A DNA stretch of 64,000 nucleotides from Erpetoichthys calabaricus (GCF_900747795.2 NC_041402.2:180054875-180118874); one strand, 5' to 3'; shown: positions 11,401 through 20,718, counted from the first letter of the stretch. Notes: generated from the sequence alone by a model not told the origin. Program-made: numbers and translations.

Positions 11401-13721
11401 TGCCAAGAGATTGTAGCAGATAAGGTTTTTGTCCACCTCTCGGACCCTCAGGTACCACTCCAAACACGATGTAAAAGTACAATACTTCTTTTATTTTGTA
11501 CTCACGTGCACAAAGCACCCTCCACTCCACACTCATATAAATCACAAACCAATACTCAATACACTCTCCTCCTCGCCCAGACACTTCGCCCTCCTACCTC
11601 CCAGCTCGGCTCAACATCTGGGCTTTCCCCGGAGTCCTTTATACCCCCTGACCCGGAAGTGGTTCCTGTTCAAACCCCACAAGTCATTATTCCTTCTGGG
11701 TCAGGGTAATCAGTCCTTTTCTTCACCCCGGGAGCACGTTGTTTCTTCCCGTCATGTGACCATGACGTACTTCCAGGTTATAGGGCACATATGAGCCTCC
11801 GAGTCCCACTACAGCCACTCCTGGTGGTCCCCAAGGTATCCAGCAGGGCTGTGTATAAAAACTACATAGTCCATGAGGCCCTGCTGGAACTCGGGGCACG
11901 TCCATGCTGTTGGGAGAGCTCCTCCTGGCGGCCTGGGGGTGACGGCCGGAATAGGAAGCCGGCCATTCATCACAAGATGTAACCAGGCCTGGGGCCAGAA
12001 ATAAAAGACAAATAAGAGTAGATGACAAAGTAGAATGTCGTAAAGAATTCAAAAACGTTGGCGCGATACACATGCAGAGCAGGTTAGAGATAATGGAAGT
12101 ATGAAAATTCGAAAGTCTCAAAAAAAAAAAGGATAGTAAAGATCGTATTAGCACAAACAAACAGAAATAATTACTCAGTGAAATAACGGAACAGCGAAAA
12201 GAGATTGAATATATTGTTCAGATTTAAACTTTTAAGTCATAGACTTGTAGATCGTCTAATTCGTGTTGCCATCAGGGAAAAGTAGTGTTTCTTCCCAATG
12301 AAGAGGCGTATCCGTGAGAATTCAAAGATTGGTTGTTTGGTGAAAGTGAAATCCCGCGAGACAAAATTTCAAGTCCCACGAGACAAGACTTTATGCAAAG
12401 AGATTTGGAAAAGTCCTCCCCACATCTAAAACATTTACAACCACACACACGATTCAATCATTTCTCATTTGTGTGAATGCTATTGTCAGACACAGTTCGT
12501 GTTGAGGGAAAGAAATGATATTCACTCACGGGCAGTTATACGCTGCATTGTCACGATGTAATTCCAAATCCAGAATCAAAATTCAATGCGATATTGACGA
12601 AAAGGTAAAAGCGAAAAGAGATTGAATTTATTGACATAGGTGATATTATAGTGTGTAGATATTGTTCGGATTTAAACTTTAAGTCGGAGATCGTCTAATT
12701 CATGTTGCCATCAGGGAAAAGTAGTGTTTCTTCCCAATGAAGAGGCTTATCCACGAGAATTAAAAGTTTTGTTGTTTGCGAGTGGCAGAGACCCCAAGTT
12801 GCTGGTGCATAGCATCGGCGGTTTTGGGGGGTTACAAGCGAAATGAGCAGGGGGCGAAGCTCCAAACAAAAAAAAAAAACTAGCATAAAATTAGCTTATT
12901 GTTGCTAACAAAAAAATTGTTTAAATAATTTTGTTTGTAGTTTAAAATTTTTATTTCTTCCAACAATTTAACACGCATGTCAATTGGATAATATTCTAGC
13001 AAAATTCAAACATTTCTATCGACAGATTTAAAAAAAAAAAAAAAACACCAGGGGAGTAACTACTGAAAAAAGGGCCCCCATTAAAGGGGTTGAGAGTTCC
13101 AGAAATTTCACAAACAAAATCTAAGGCAGGAGTAAAGACGAAAAGGAAGCCAGTAAGGCTAACGCAAAAACAAACCGCTCCAAAATCCATAAACGATACC
13201 TTTAAGTGAAAGCTAGACGTCCATAAGCCCAGAACGACAATACATAAATGCAGAATTGAAAGGCAAAGAATAGGAAATCAACTTGGTGCCAAAGCAGCCA
13301 TTTTGTGTGCTGCTGGTGCATAGATAAGAGTTGGCACTGCTCCGAGAGTTTTGAGCCAGTCAGGACCATCTTCCTACTCTGAGAACCTTGATGAATGTGG
13401 GCATGGTTTTCACTCGGACTCTTAAAAGAGTCTTTTTCTGTTGTTCATTGTCAAAAAAAGACAACTAAATCCACTCTGATTCAATGCTTTGTGACAATAA
13501 AATGTGCAAACTCCCAAGGGGTGAATGCTTTCCTAGGCACCATATATGCAGTTCCTCTTATGACTGTCCTGGATGCTTTTGTCTGGCAGATACTGACCTC
13601 AACTTTGCATTTATTTCTTGTTTTCAGTACTGAAAAGGAGGAGCTGAAAGACTCGGGGAGTCTGCCAAAGGAGAGCAGCCTGCAGGGGGAGCCCCTCGCC
13701 CCAGAGAAAGGCGTAATATGA
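615..13721 (+). CDS. MPZL2: Myelin protein zero-like 2, complete spliced CDS
   Basis: The CDS joins 615-669, 3462-3628, 3719-3929, 4307-4448 and 13628-13721 and encodes 222 aa (the human protein has about 215). Residues 1-25 are a hydrophobic signal peptide. Residues 26-144 form one V-type Ig domain with the Cys46-Cys122 pair, Trp62, the DNGTF motif at 116-120 and KNPPDVHG at 125-132. N-glycosylation sites sit at Asn38 and Asn117. Residues 150-174 form one membrane helix, followed by a basic stop (KKRHR) and an acidic tail of about 45 aa. The matches EAVNGTD, LKCTF and NWNFRP point to MPZL2 (EVA1) rather than MPZ or MPZL1. In mammals this is an epithelial and thymic homophilic adhesion protein at the plasma membrane. 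All junctions are GT-AG and keep frame. The tail exon is 9 kb away and is the least certain part. MPZL3 follows on the same strand. Confidence 0.88.
670..1525. other. MPZL2 intron 1, proximal part
   Basis: I see no gene or recognisable repeat here. The ORFs in it lack domain features. Confidence 0.4.
1526..2215. repeat. Dispersed fish repeat (retroposon-like)
   Basis: The block starts with TTTAGCAGACTCCTTTATCC, a motif very common in fish genomes in the form 'gcagacgcttttatccaaagcgactt'-like ends. A related reverse copy lies near 54193-54235 (CACTTTGGATAAAAGTGTC). The family was not identified and there is no intact ORF. Confidence 0.45.
2305..2362 (-). repeat. Retroposon 3' tail fragment
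   Basis: TAGATAGAC is followed by CTTTAATAATCCTCAAGGAG and AAATTCA. This is a decayed copy of the 'GATA tract + actttattaatccc' end also seen at 15020-15050 and 57289-57325. On the minus strand it reads as the 3' end of a retroposon with a TCTA tail. Confidence 0.5.
2470..2725. repeat. Polypyrimidine (CTTT)n tract
   Basis: About 250 nt of almost pure C/T on the + strand, ending in a clean CTTT/TTTC run (about 2620-2717). The Phe/Leu/Ser-rich ORFs across it are artefacts of the repeat. The mirror-symmetric pyrimidine composition could form a triplex. Confidence 0.85.
2760..3461. other. MPZL2 intron 1, distal part
   Basis: Apparently unique sequence up to the exon 2 acceptor. No gene or repeat recognised. 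Confidence 0.35.
3462..3628 (+). CDS. MPZL2: MPZL2 exon 2 (Ig domain, first half)
   Basis: This 167-nt exon follows a TTTTGTAG acceptor and ends at ACG|GTGAGT in phase 0. It encodes the first Ig cysteine (LKCTF) and the tryptophan of NWNFRP. Its length equals that of MPZL3 exon 2 and SCN2B exon 2. Confidence 0.9.
3719..3929 (+). CDS. MPZL2: MPZL2 exon 3 (Ig domain, second half)
   Basis: This 211-nt exon follows a CACACAG acceptor. It encodes the second Ig cysteine with DNGTF and KNPPDVHG. I ended it at AAAG|GTGGGT in phase 1, as in MPZL3. A stronger-looking GTAAGT lies 10 nt upstream (3920), but using it would shift the frame into exon 4. Confidence 0.85.
4307..4448 (+). CDS. MPZL2: MPZL2 exon 4 (transmembrane)
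   Basis: This 142-nt exon follows a TTGTTCCAG acceptor and ends at TACTG|GTAAGG in phase 2. It encodes a hydrophobic helix of about 25 residues rich in Ile, Ala and Val, followed by [13 protein letters not shown] on the cytoplasmic side. Confidence 0.85.
4470..4496. repeat. (CA)n microsatellite
   Basis: A CA dinucleotide run a few bases inside MPZL2 intron 4. Confidence 0.9.
4660..5415 (+). mobile_element. Non-autonomous Helitron with internal repeats
   Basis: The block begins with TCTATGTATATAAAATCCCT immediately after an A and ends with CTAG followed by T. That is the TC...CTRR structure of a Helitron inserted between A and T. A unit of roughly 50-60 bp built on 'cagtattactgtcagagaaaattaaagg' recurs at about 4750, 4799, 4862, 4912 and 5201. 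A 200-bp foldback element sits at 4986-5185. There is no coding capacity. The 3' hairpin is weak, so the right end is less sure than the left. Confidence 0.55.
4986..5185. mobile_element. Foldback MITE inside the Helitron
   Basis: Two long inverted arms: the left starts TTCAATAAGGGCGCACACAA and the right ends GCGCGCCCTTATTGAA. The arms pair over about 55 nt through GGGCGACCTCAATTG and its complement. The right arm carries an extra stretch of about 15 nt (GAAGCTTGCCTTTTT). The loop is about 70 nt. The family is unknown and no target duplication was recognised. It interrupts the periodic units of the surrounding Helitron, so it is younger. Confidence 0.65.
5432..5479. repeat. (TA)n microsatellite
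   Basis: A TA dinucleotide run of about 48 nt between two Helitron-like elements. Confidence 0.9.
5498..6031 (-). mobile_element. Non-autonomous Helitron, minus strand
   Basis: Read on the minus strand, the block starts TCTCTATATATAAAATCC (ending at 6031). It finishes with a GC hairpin GGGGG-TAAG-CCCCC, then CTAG before T (5498). The subterminal GAGTGAAGCGAGTAGG precedes the hairpin, as in the Helitrons at 15960-16658 and 11291-12866. It is 534 bp with no ORF. Confidence 0.65.
6020..6085. repeat. TAGATA-type simple repeat
   Basis: Imperfect TAGATA/TATA repeat at and beyond the Helitron end. Confidence 0.7.
6227..6352 (-). mobile_element. Tc1-like fragment (one end)
   Basis: CAGGTGTACCTAATAAAGTG closes this fragment. 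With TCAGCAGG and ACAATGTCTACA it matches, in reverse, the left end of the Tc1-like element at 24256-25433. Only the terminal repeat and the leader before the transposase remain. Confidence 0.65.
6355..7330 (-). pseudogene. LINE reverse transcriptase fragment
   Basis: On the minus strand the region decodes to non-LTR reverse transcriptase with interruptions. The clearest part (6533-6730) carries [20 protein letters not shown] and FVKDTKLSG. These match the family motifs [19 protein letters not shown] and FADDTKL, with the catalytic FADD changed to FVKD. Upstream traces of QHGFR and KAFDK lie in other frames. The order fits an L2/CR1-like ORF2. It is a dead copy with several frameshifts. A Tc1 fragment abuts its 3' side. 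Confidence 0.7.
7440..7560 (+). mobile_element. Possible hAT MITE end
   Basis: CAGTGTTTCTCAAC resembles a hAT terminal repeat. The matching far end was not found, so this may be a truncated copy. The flanks 7331-7439 and 7561-7990 show nothing recognisable. Confidence 0.3.
8748..9113 (+). mobile_element. V-SINE-like retroposon inside the Tc1
   Basis: A 12-bp target duplication ATACATTTGGGC (8736-8747 and 9114-9125) brackets it exactly. The head looks tRNA-derived: TGGCGCAGTGGGTAG as the A box and GGGTTCGCTTCCC around the B box. The body contains GGAGTTTGCATGTTCTCCCC and AGTCCAAAGACATGCAGG, the conserved segment I associate with V-SINEs. It ends in a (GGAT)n tail. Older copies lie at about 23155-23450 and 62305-62530. 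Confidence 0.8.
9284..10186 (-). pseudogene. Tc1 transposase, two reading frames
   Basis: The N-terminal part (9731-10186, 151 aa) holds the paired-like helix-turn-helix domain with SGRPRK and the linker. The C-terminal part (9284-9694, 136 aa) holds [23 protein letters not shown] (second Asp) and [19 protein letters not shown] (catalytic Glu). The first catalytic Asp falls at the junction of the two pieces. A frameshift and short gap around 9695-9730 separate them, so no full-length enzyme is encoded. Confidence 0.85.
10543..11137 (+). pseudogene. piggyBac transposase fragment (PGBD4-like)
   Basis: Translation in shifting frames gives the core of a piggyBac transposase: [40 protein letters not shown], then [45 protein letters not shown] and [13 protein letters not shown]. 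The order matches PGBD4-type proteins. The first catalytic Asp (family 'DES') is Asn here. A frameshift lies at the A-run near 10700 and another near 10930. The C-terminal third with the last catalytic Asp is missing. It is a pseudogene. Confidence 0.75.
11291..12866 (+). mobile_element. Helitron-like element, internally duplicated
   Basis: The left end TCTCTATTATAATAAAAAAA and the following GGGAGATGAGAC, CGTGATCTT and GAGAGACACTTTAACATCCC match the block at 17763. The right end AGCGAAATGAGCAGGGGGCG resembles the 3' hairpin region of the Helitron at 15960-16658. A stretch of about 130 bp is repeated directly (12194-12330 and 12612-12780). A separate retroposon-like block occupies about 11450-12000. 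No complete ORF remains. The base before the left end is T rather than the expected A. Confidence 0.5.
11450..12000 (-). mobile_element. Possible solo LTR or similar retroposon (fossil)
   Basis: On the minus strand this block has a TATA-like element and, farther on, an AATAAA signal, in the order expected of a long terminal repeat. It contains no protein domain. The family is unassigned and no target duplication was recognised. Treat it as an old fragment. Confidence 0.3.
12870..13627. other. Distal MPZL2 intron 4
   Basis: AT-rich sequence with homopolymer runs leading up to the exon 5 acceptor. No gene or known repeat recognised. Confidence 0.4.
13628..13721 (+). CDS. MPZL2: MPZL2 exon 5 (cytoplasmic tail and stop)
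   Basis: After the acceptor CTTGTTTTCAG, a 94-nt segment completes the split cysteine codon and adds 30 residues beginning [15 protein letters not shown], then TGA. The acidic, charged composition fits an MPZL2-type tail. Two poly(A) signals follow 420 nt downstream. An extra small exon inside the 9-kb intron cannot be excluded. Confidence 0.7.
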
Positions 13722-14165
13722 GAGCGGGTCACTTAGTTGCTTACAACATGGGACACGTCCTTGGTGGCTGTGCAAGTTCTGCTTACTCTTCCCTCACCTT
13801 TGCTCCTTGGGAATTACAGTCGGAGGAGAAACTTGGCACATCATAACATGCAGGCCAGGCCTGAGCCTCCAGTGGCTTTTTGAGGCAGTGACTCGTTGCC
13901 ATTGATAATCAGTGGACTGATTCTAGAAACGACTGGCCGCTGGTCCAGCAAGAATGGACTGAGTTGACAATGCTGCTACAAGATGGCCAGGCAAACAAAC
14001 TGTCCACACGTGGTCTTGCACAAATGGAACAAAACTGACTTGCGGGTGCTTTTGTGGCCTTATTTTTTTTTTTTTTTACATTAGTTAATAAGTTGTACAT
14101 GTGACTTTTGTATTGCATGTATTCAATTTGTAAAGATTTTTAATAAAAATAAAATCTCCCCTTTC
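13722..14165 (+). terminator. MPZL2: MPZL2 3' UTR and poly(A) signals
   Basis: Two overlapping-spaced AATAAA hexamers lie at 14142-14147 and 14148-14153, about 420 nt after the stop. Cleavage is expected near 14165. Confidence 0.7.
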
Positions 14166-14169
14166 TTGT

Positions 14170-14888
14170 GTGCTCCATAAAGTAAAACCAGAAAGATGAC
14201 TAAAGAATTCAGTAGGCCTGCCAGCCGGTCTGCTGGCTGCTTCATGGCTGCCATTCCAGGCTCACACCCTCATTGTTGTTCCAGAAGGCTTTTTTTTTTT
14301 TTTTTTTATGAGGTCTGCCAACATGGGTGGCTTCCTGCCTTTTTACTTTTCCCTTGTGCTTGTTAAGGAATCTCAGGAGAGGACTAATTCAACGATTAGG
14401 CCCAGCCTGCAGCTTGCCAGTAAATCATTGTGTTTGCACAGCAAGTTCAACAATAGCCGCACCGCCCCATCGGCCGGCCCCTCTAAGCGCTGCTGGTGGA
14501 GACTGCCGTCCCCCTCTATTCAGCCCTCGGACTCTGGAATCCTAGACAAAAGTGCAAAGATCAGACGAGACAGCCAAGGACAGCAGCTTTGTTTTGTTTG
14601 AGAAGATAATTAAACAAGTTGCCACATTGCTGGAAGTCTCCTGTTTAAAAGTGATAAAAAAGGCTCTGCGTGTGTAACCCTTACCACAGGTCTGTGCAAG
14701 GAAATATTCATCCACCCCATTTCTATTTCCATTACAGAGTAAAGACAATCTGGAGGCTAAGCTGATGGTGTCAGATACAAGGTAGGATGGGGATGCCAGT
14801 CCAGGACAGGGCACACTTATTCCGATTGTGCTAATTTAGTGTTTCCACACACCTCTTTGGAATGTGCACACGGGCAGCAGTTAGAGAG
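14170..14888. other. Spacer downstream of MPZL2
   Basis: A T-run (14289-14307) and otherwise unrecognised sequence. The 97-aa ORF at 14308-14601 has no recognisable domain. Confidence 0.35.
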
Positions 14889-15318
14889 AGAAAACCTTAA
14901 TTAATCCCAAAGGAAACTGCAGCAGACAGAAAAGGTCCAGATATACATTAAATATGAATTACCATAATCTTAAATATGCTAAAAAGGCACAGATATACAT
15001 ATAACAGGAATTAGAGAGATACTTTATTAATCCCAAGGGGAAATTCACATACTCCAGCAGCAGTTACCATAATCTTAAATAGGCTAAAAAGATACAAATA
15101 AACATATAACATGAATTTTTATCTTATATATGCTAAAGAGGTACAAATGAACATAACAGGAATTACCATAATCTTAAATATGCTAAAAAGATACAAATAT
15201 ACATATAACATGAATTTTTATCTTATATATGCTAAAGAGGTACAAATGAGCATAACAGGAATTACCATAATCTTAAATACTGTATGCTAAAAAGATTATA
15301 TATATACACACACAGAGA
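14889..15318. repeat. Minisatellite, left half
   Basis: AT-rich units carrying 'aatatgctaaaaaggcacaaatatacatataacatgaatt' variants recur about every 60 bp, in pairs of about 117 bp. A retroposon end, ACTTTATTAATCCCAAGGGG, is embedded near 15020. The array resumes at 17649 after a Tc1 insertion. Confidence 0.75.
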
Positions 15319-15639
15319 TACAGTTAGGTCCATAAATATTTGGACAGAAACAACGTTTTTCTAATTTTGGTTCTGTACATTACCACAATGAATTTTAAAT
15401 GAAACAACTCAGATGCAGTTGAAGTGCAGACTTTCAGCTTTAATTCAGTGGGGTGAACAAAATGATTGCATAAAAATGTGAGGCAACTAAAGCATTTTTT
15501 TTAACACAATCCCTTCATTTCAGGGGCTCAAAAGTAATTGGACAAATTAAATAACTGGAAATCAAATGTTCATTTCTAATACTTGGTTGAAAACCCTTAG
15601 CTGGCAATGACAGCCTGAAGTCCTGAACTCCTGGACATC

Positions 15640-17287
15640 ACCAGATGCTGGGTTTCCTCCTTTTTAATGCTCTGCCAGGCCTTTCAGTTGCTGTTTGTTT
15701 GTGGGCCTTTCTGTCTGAAGTTTAGTCTTCAACAAGTGAAATGCCTGCTCAGTTGGGTTAAGATCAGGTGACTAACTTGGCCATTCAAGAATTTTCCACT
15801 TCTTTACTTTAATAAGCTCCTGGGTTGCTTTGGCTGTATGTTTTGGGTCATTGTCCATCTGTATCATGAATCAATTTGACATCATTTAGCTGGATTTGAG
15901 CAGACAGTATGTCTCTGAACACCTCAGAATTCATTTGGCTGCTTCTGTCCTGTGTCACATCCATATTACTAACCGAGAATGGTAAACCGGATGGAATGGA
16001 CGCGGGCTTACTAAACCGGATGGCATGGACGCAGGTACACGGCGATGGGACCATGAGACGTACTGCGCAGGCGCGTACAGCGCACGTCTCATAAACCGCA
16101 ATCGAAGTCGTATCCACCGCGAACGAATGACTCACCGCCCAAAAACAAAACAGCTCAACTGACGTGAATGAGAAATGAAGCAACAAGGCGCCCATAGCTA
16201 ACGACACAGCCACGCCAAAAAGAGGATTCTGCGATGCAGCCCGGATTCAAATGGAACAGGCTACAGAGGCCCCACAGGTCCACAAAGGTAGTGCGAAGGG
16301 CACAGGCGTCACCGCCATATTGTGAGTGGCACTACTACGGAAGGCGCAGGCATCACCGCCATATTGTGCGTGGCAATACTGCGGAGTGAAGTTAGGAGTA
16401 ATGTGCTGCTACAACGCGCGTCTGAAACTGCGGAAGCACAGCAGACATGGGTTCAAAACGATCGAGCTCGACTGACGGATATACAAACACGAGCCCGGCT
16501 GGATAAAATCAATGTACGCAGGCACCTACAACACGCGTCTGAAATGCTGCAAGCAAAGCGGGCACGGCTCCAAGATGAACGAGCTCAACTAATGTGTTTC
16601 AGGATACCCAACGCCAGGGGTAGGCGAGCGAAGCGAGCAGGGGGCGGAGCCCCCCTTGTCATCAATAAACACTAGTGTCCCAGTGCCACTGGCAGCCATG
16701 CATGCCCAAGCCATTACACTGCCTCCACCGTGTTTTACAGATGATGTGCTATGCTTTGGATAATGAGCTGTTCCACGCCTTCTCCATACTTTTTTCTTGC
16801 CATCATTCTGGTAGAGGTTGATTTTGGTTTCATCTGTCCAAAGAATGTTTTTCCAGAACTGTGCTGGCTTTTTTAGATGTTCTTTAGCAAAGTCCAATCT
16901 AGCCTTTCTATTCTTGTGGCTTATGAGTGGCTTGCACCTTGCAGTGCACCCTCTGTATTTACTTTCATGCAGTCTTCTCTTTATGGTAGACTTGGATATC
17001 GATACGCCGACCCCCTGGAGAGTGTTGTTCACTTGGTGGGCTGTTGTGAAGGGGTTTCTCTTCACCATGGAAATGATTCTGCGATCATCCACCACTGTTG
17101 TCTTCTGTGGACGTCCAGGTCTTTTTGCGTTGCTGAGTTCACCAGTGCTTGCTTTCTTTCTCAGGATGTACCAAACTGTAGATTTTGCCACTCGTAATAT
17201 TATAGTAATTTCTCGGTTGGGTTTTTTCTGTTTTCGCAGCTTAAGGATGGCTTCTTTCACCTGCATGGAGAGCTCCTTTGACCGCAT
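15640..17287 (-). pseudogene. Tc1 transposase, interrupted by a Helitron
   Basis: The 5' part (16659-17287) starts [20 protein letters not shown]. It has the helix-turn-helix with GRPQKT, then [12 protein letters not shown] (first catalytic Asp), [11 protein letters not shown] and [11 protein letters not shown]. After the insertion, the frame continues with VTQDRSSQMNSEVFRDIL. Beyond that, [18 protein letters not shown] and SPDLNPTEQAF are readable between in-frame stops. The enzyme is dead from both the insertion and point decay. Confidence 0.85.
15960..16658 (+). mobile_element. Helitron (699 bp) inside Tc1 transposase
   Basis: The insert starts TCCATATTACTAACC directly after an A and ends ...CCCCTTG before T, the A^T target of Helitrons. 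The host reading frame (FIDD|VTQ) resumes exactly across it, which fixes both ends. A 3' hairpin GGGGGC-GGA-GCCCCC lies at 16640-16654, preceded by GGCGAGCGAAGCGAGCAG. The last four bases are CTTG rather than the canonical CTRR. Near-repeats of 'aaaccggatggaatggacgc' lie at the left end. It does not encode a Rep/helicase. Confidence 0.75.
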
Positions 17288-17648
17288 GTTGTCTGCTCAC
17301 AGCAAAATCTTCCACATGCAAGCACCACACCTCAAATCAACTCCAGGCCTTTTATCTGCTTAATTGATAATGACATAACGACGGACTTGTCCACACCTGC
17401 CCATGAAATGGCCAAAGAGTCAATTGTCCAATTACTTTTGGGCCCCTGAAATGAAGGGATTGTGTTGAAAAAATGCTTTAGTTGCCTCACATTTTTATGC
17501 AATCATTTTGTTCACCCCACTGAATTAAAGCTGAAAGTCTGCACTTCAACTGCATCTGAGTTGTTTAATTTAAAATCCATATTGGTAACTTACAGAACCA
17601 AAATCAGAAAAAGTTGTCTCTGTCCAAATATTTATGGACCTAACTGTA

Positions 17649-17762
17649 TATATAACATGAATTATCATCTTAAATATGCTAAAAAGGCACAAATATACAT
17701 ATTACATTAATTTTCATCTTAAATATGCTAAAGACTTACAAATATACATATAACTTGAATTA
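17649..17762. repeat. Minisatellite, right half
   Basis: The same ATATGCTAAAAAGGCACAAA units as at 14889-15318. The array was one tract before the Tc1 insertion. Confidence 0.75.
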
Positions 17763-18480
17763 TCTCTCTGTTATAAAAAAAAATCCTGGGAGGGAGACTA
17801 GGGAGATGAGACGTGATCTTCTCGGCAGACAATTTGACGTCCCGTGAGAGACACTTTAACGTCATGCAAAACGAGGCAGTGAGACAACATTTTAAACAAG
17901 TTCACGGACATCTAACCAAGCAGTTGTTGGAATGCCTTTGGCAGACAGACATCATGTGCTCCCAGCTCTTAAAACAACGACAAGCAACAAGAAGAACACG
18001 CAGCTTGCCAGCAGCAGCAGCAGCAGGAAGCCAGCAGATGATCCGACCGCTTCTCTTTAAAGTGCGTTCAGCCCCCCACCGCCCCCCCCCCCACCCCTTT
18101 CACAACGCGAGCGGCAGAGACACGAAATGGCAAATGGACAGCTGCTGTACGGGCTTTTAAATGATCGACGTGCAGTCCAATCTTCGCCCACCTCCTTCTT
18201 CGTCTCCCCGGCTCACCCATCACTTGCGCAGCCGCGAACTTCATCCCCCTGACCCCCGTCTTGGCTGCTTCCAGACTGTCCAAGGTTGGCATTCCTCACG
18301 TCATCCTTCAGCCATACCTCGGATCTCTAGGGAGGTCATCCGCCATGCTTGCCCCACTCCACACCATTATTCAGTGGGGTGAACGAGCCCCTAGAGCACC
18401 ACTGCATCCACAGCTGACCTGTTGGCACCATAACCAAGCTGCAGTGGGTCAATCAGTGACAGAATTGAGATGCTGAAGAA
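17763..18480 (+). mobile_element. Helitron 5' fragment
   Basis: TCTCTCTGTTATAAAAAAAA follows an A. GGGAGATGAGACGTGATCTT and CGTCCCGTGAGAGACACTTT match the element at 11291. Downstream are AGCAGCAGCAGCAGC and a C-run. No 3' hairpin or CTRR end was found, so the copy is truncated. The limit at 18480 is approximate. Confidence 0.5.
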
Positions 18481-18489
18481 TCAGACGTC

Positions 18490-18800
18490 CAAATGTCTTC
18501 TTTATTATGGAGGTCACTGCCACTGGCCTCTAATCATTTAGACTGCAAGTATTTTGCTTCTTGGGAGCAGGGATGATTGTGGATTGTTTGTAATGGACAG
18601 GGATTTTGTATTGAGCCATAGACTGTGTGAACATTTCTGTAAATATGGGGGCTAACTGACCAGAATGATGGCTTACTGTGGATGGAGAAATTTTGTCTGG
18701 ACCAGGAGCTTTACACATTTCTGTTTCTGGAAGAGCAAACAGACTTCAAGCATGGGAATGAGTAGAGAAGGGAAGGTGCAGTTGGACTGTAGGAGAGATA
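18490..18800 (-). pseudogene. LINE reverse transcriptase fragment
   Basis: Minus-strand ORF 18530-18718 reads MCKAPGPDKISPSTVSHHSG, then LAPIFTEMFTQSM and STIIPAPKKQNTCSLND. This is the N-terminal reverse transcriptase block (GPDGI...IFT...IPVPKK...LNDYRP) of fish L2/CR1-type LINEs. It is a short, truncated copy. Confidence 0.7.
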
Positions 18801-18852
18801 ATTCATGTGCTGTGACACCCCTTATGCCAACCTTGGTGCCACCATGCTTTTA

Positions 18853-19800
18853 TCTCTATTATATTAAAAAATCGGGAGTGGTCTCCTCTCGACTTTCTCT
18901 TATACTCAGATATGGAGATGGATATTTGAGGAGTAAACCGCAAGACAATGAATATATTTTTATATTATGTACAATTGAAGAACCATCAACAACAAATTAA
19001 ATCAAATTATTAATATATTGAACAATTATTATAAAAGTAAAGTTGAAAAAATCGGGCTCTGCAGCTGCATGAATAAAGATAAAGTACTAGGTTAACGGAA
19101 ATAGCCCAAACGTTGATAGAAATCTACATTTTGTACTTAATACTTGTATGCAAAATTTGGTTGACCAAAGTGAAAGCGTACTCAAGTTATCATGTTTACA
19201 CACACACTCACAATTCCGACAATGGTATTTTCGGACTAAAACGTCTGAGATTCATCAAAATCTCGAAACGGAATTTTTAGAGGATTCCAATACTTTCCCT
19301 ACACTTCATATAGGAAAAAGTCAGGGAGGTCTAAAACATCGAGATTCATCAAAACCTCGACAGCGAATCTTTACGATTACAATGCTTTCCCTATACAGTA
19401 TAGTACTTCGTATGCAAGAAAGTAAAAAATTTTCCGATGTGTCCACGTTATTTAGCTTAGACCACGCCCCTCCATATCGCTCAGCCAATCGTCACTCCTA
19501 CTGCGCACATCGTCTCTCCTTCCCACCCCACGACACCCTGAGTGCTGCTAACTCGCCCTTCAACGCAGTCGGTTATAATGCCATGGGAGAAAAGCAAATG
19601 ATCTATTCAATAGCCTTGAATTTTAGATCGCGATAGAAAAAGACCGACAAGAACTGAGAATGAACATTGAAAAAAAGAAAATGAACAAAAAAGAGCTGCA
19701 TATAATAGCAATCAAAAACAAAGAGAATTGTCCAGTAAATGAAAAACAGAAAAATATTCAGAACAATACGCGAACAGAAATGCAAAAAAGCAGCGTTTAT
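18853..19800 (+). mobile_element. Helitron-like fragment
   Basis: TCTCTATTATATTAAAAAATC follows an A, matching the left ends at 11291 and 17763. The right part is A-rich with traces of a Lys/Glu-rich ORF. Two copies of a motif near 'gattcatcaaaatctcga' (19250 and 19342) are spaced about 92 bp. The right end is not defined. Confidence 0.4.
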
Positions 19801-20151
19801 ACAATGTAAGTTAGAGGATAATAATTCATAATATTATTTTTGCCGAGGTGTTAATGTAATTTATTTCTCATTTACTTTTTATTACGTTTTTTTACCTCTA
19901 CTTTTACTCTTTTACTTTTTACTACGTTTTATTATTGATTGGTATTTAAAATACGTAATACTCAAGTAACTGATTTTGTATTTATTATAGCTATGGACCA
20001 AACCGTCTTCCTCCCGTGTCCCGCATACTCTTCTGTACACCATCTCTTTAAATGCAATCGCTTTCTCAAACGGAGGGGCACACCGACGCCCTTCGAGCGG
20101 CTCAGCTCAGCTTACCAGTTTTCCTCCTACATCCCAGAGATAAGCATGGTA
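19801..20151. other. Spacer
   Basis: AT-rich; nothing recognised. Confidence 0.35.
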
Positions 20152-20159
20152 GGTTAGTT

Positions 20160-20718
20160 CAGGGGTGGGCAGATTCAGTCCTGGAGGGCCACAGTGGTTG
20201 CAGGTTTTTGTTCCAACACAATTGCTTAATTAAAAAACAATCCTTGTCAATTATTTAATTGCATGGTTTGTTAGTGCTTTAACTCTGCCATGTCAGGTCA
20301 TTCTCATATCCTAGATTTATTTTCCTTTCTAAGGATATCATCCAAATGATTTGAAGTCTAAAACAGATGAGTAATTCTCAGTGCTTCACTTTTTTCTCCT
20401 CACTTTCCTTCCAAGTATTTAATTAAACCAAATAGTGCATGATAAATACACACTGGTGTAAATGAAAACAAGCTAAATGGAGAAATGCTGGTCTCTTTTG
20501 TCATTTGCATGGTATTGCTAATTAGGAGCAATTAAAAACCAAGAATACAGCTGTTTAAGACTAAAATAAGCAATAAGGGTTCAAAATCTTAACGAGCGAG
20601 ACAACTAAAGTGAAGCTGAAGTGTTACTTGAGCAATAGGGGCTTCTTATTAAGCAATTGGGTTAGAGCAAAAACCTGCAGCCACTGCGGCCCTCCAGGAC
20701 TGAATCTGCCCACCCCTG
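20160..20718. mobile_element. hAT MITE with perfect 8-bp duplication
   Basis: The ends CAGGGGTGGGCAGATTCAGT and ACTGAATCTGCCCACCCCTG are exact inverted repeats, continuing into CCTGGAGGGCC. The 8-bp duplication GGTTAGTT lies at 20152-20159 and 20719-20726. It is 559 bp with no ORF. Confidence 0.9.

Larger units (their letters stand above)
15321..17646 (-). mobile_element. Tc1-like transposon, TA flanked
   Basis: Its ends CAGTTAGGTCCATAAATATT and AATATTTATGGACCTAACTG are exact inverted repeats. TA duplications lie at 15319-15320 and 17647-17648. The subterminal repeats extend further, with GTCTGCACTTCAACTGCATC near the right end and its complement near the left. The transposase is on the minus strand and is interrupted by a Helitron (15960-16658). 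Confidence 0.9.

Noticed and set aside
19148-19636. 162-aa ORF
   Set aside because: It lies in a Helitron-like fragment and shows no helicase, Rep or other motif.
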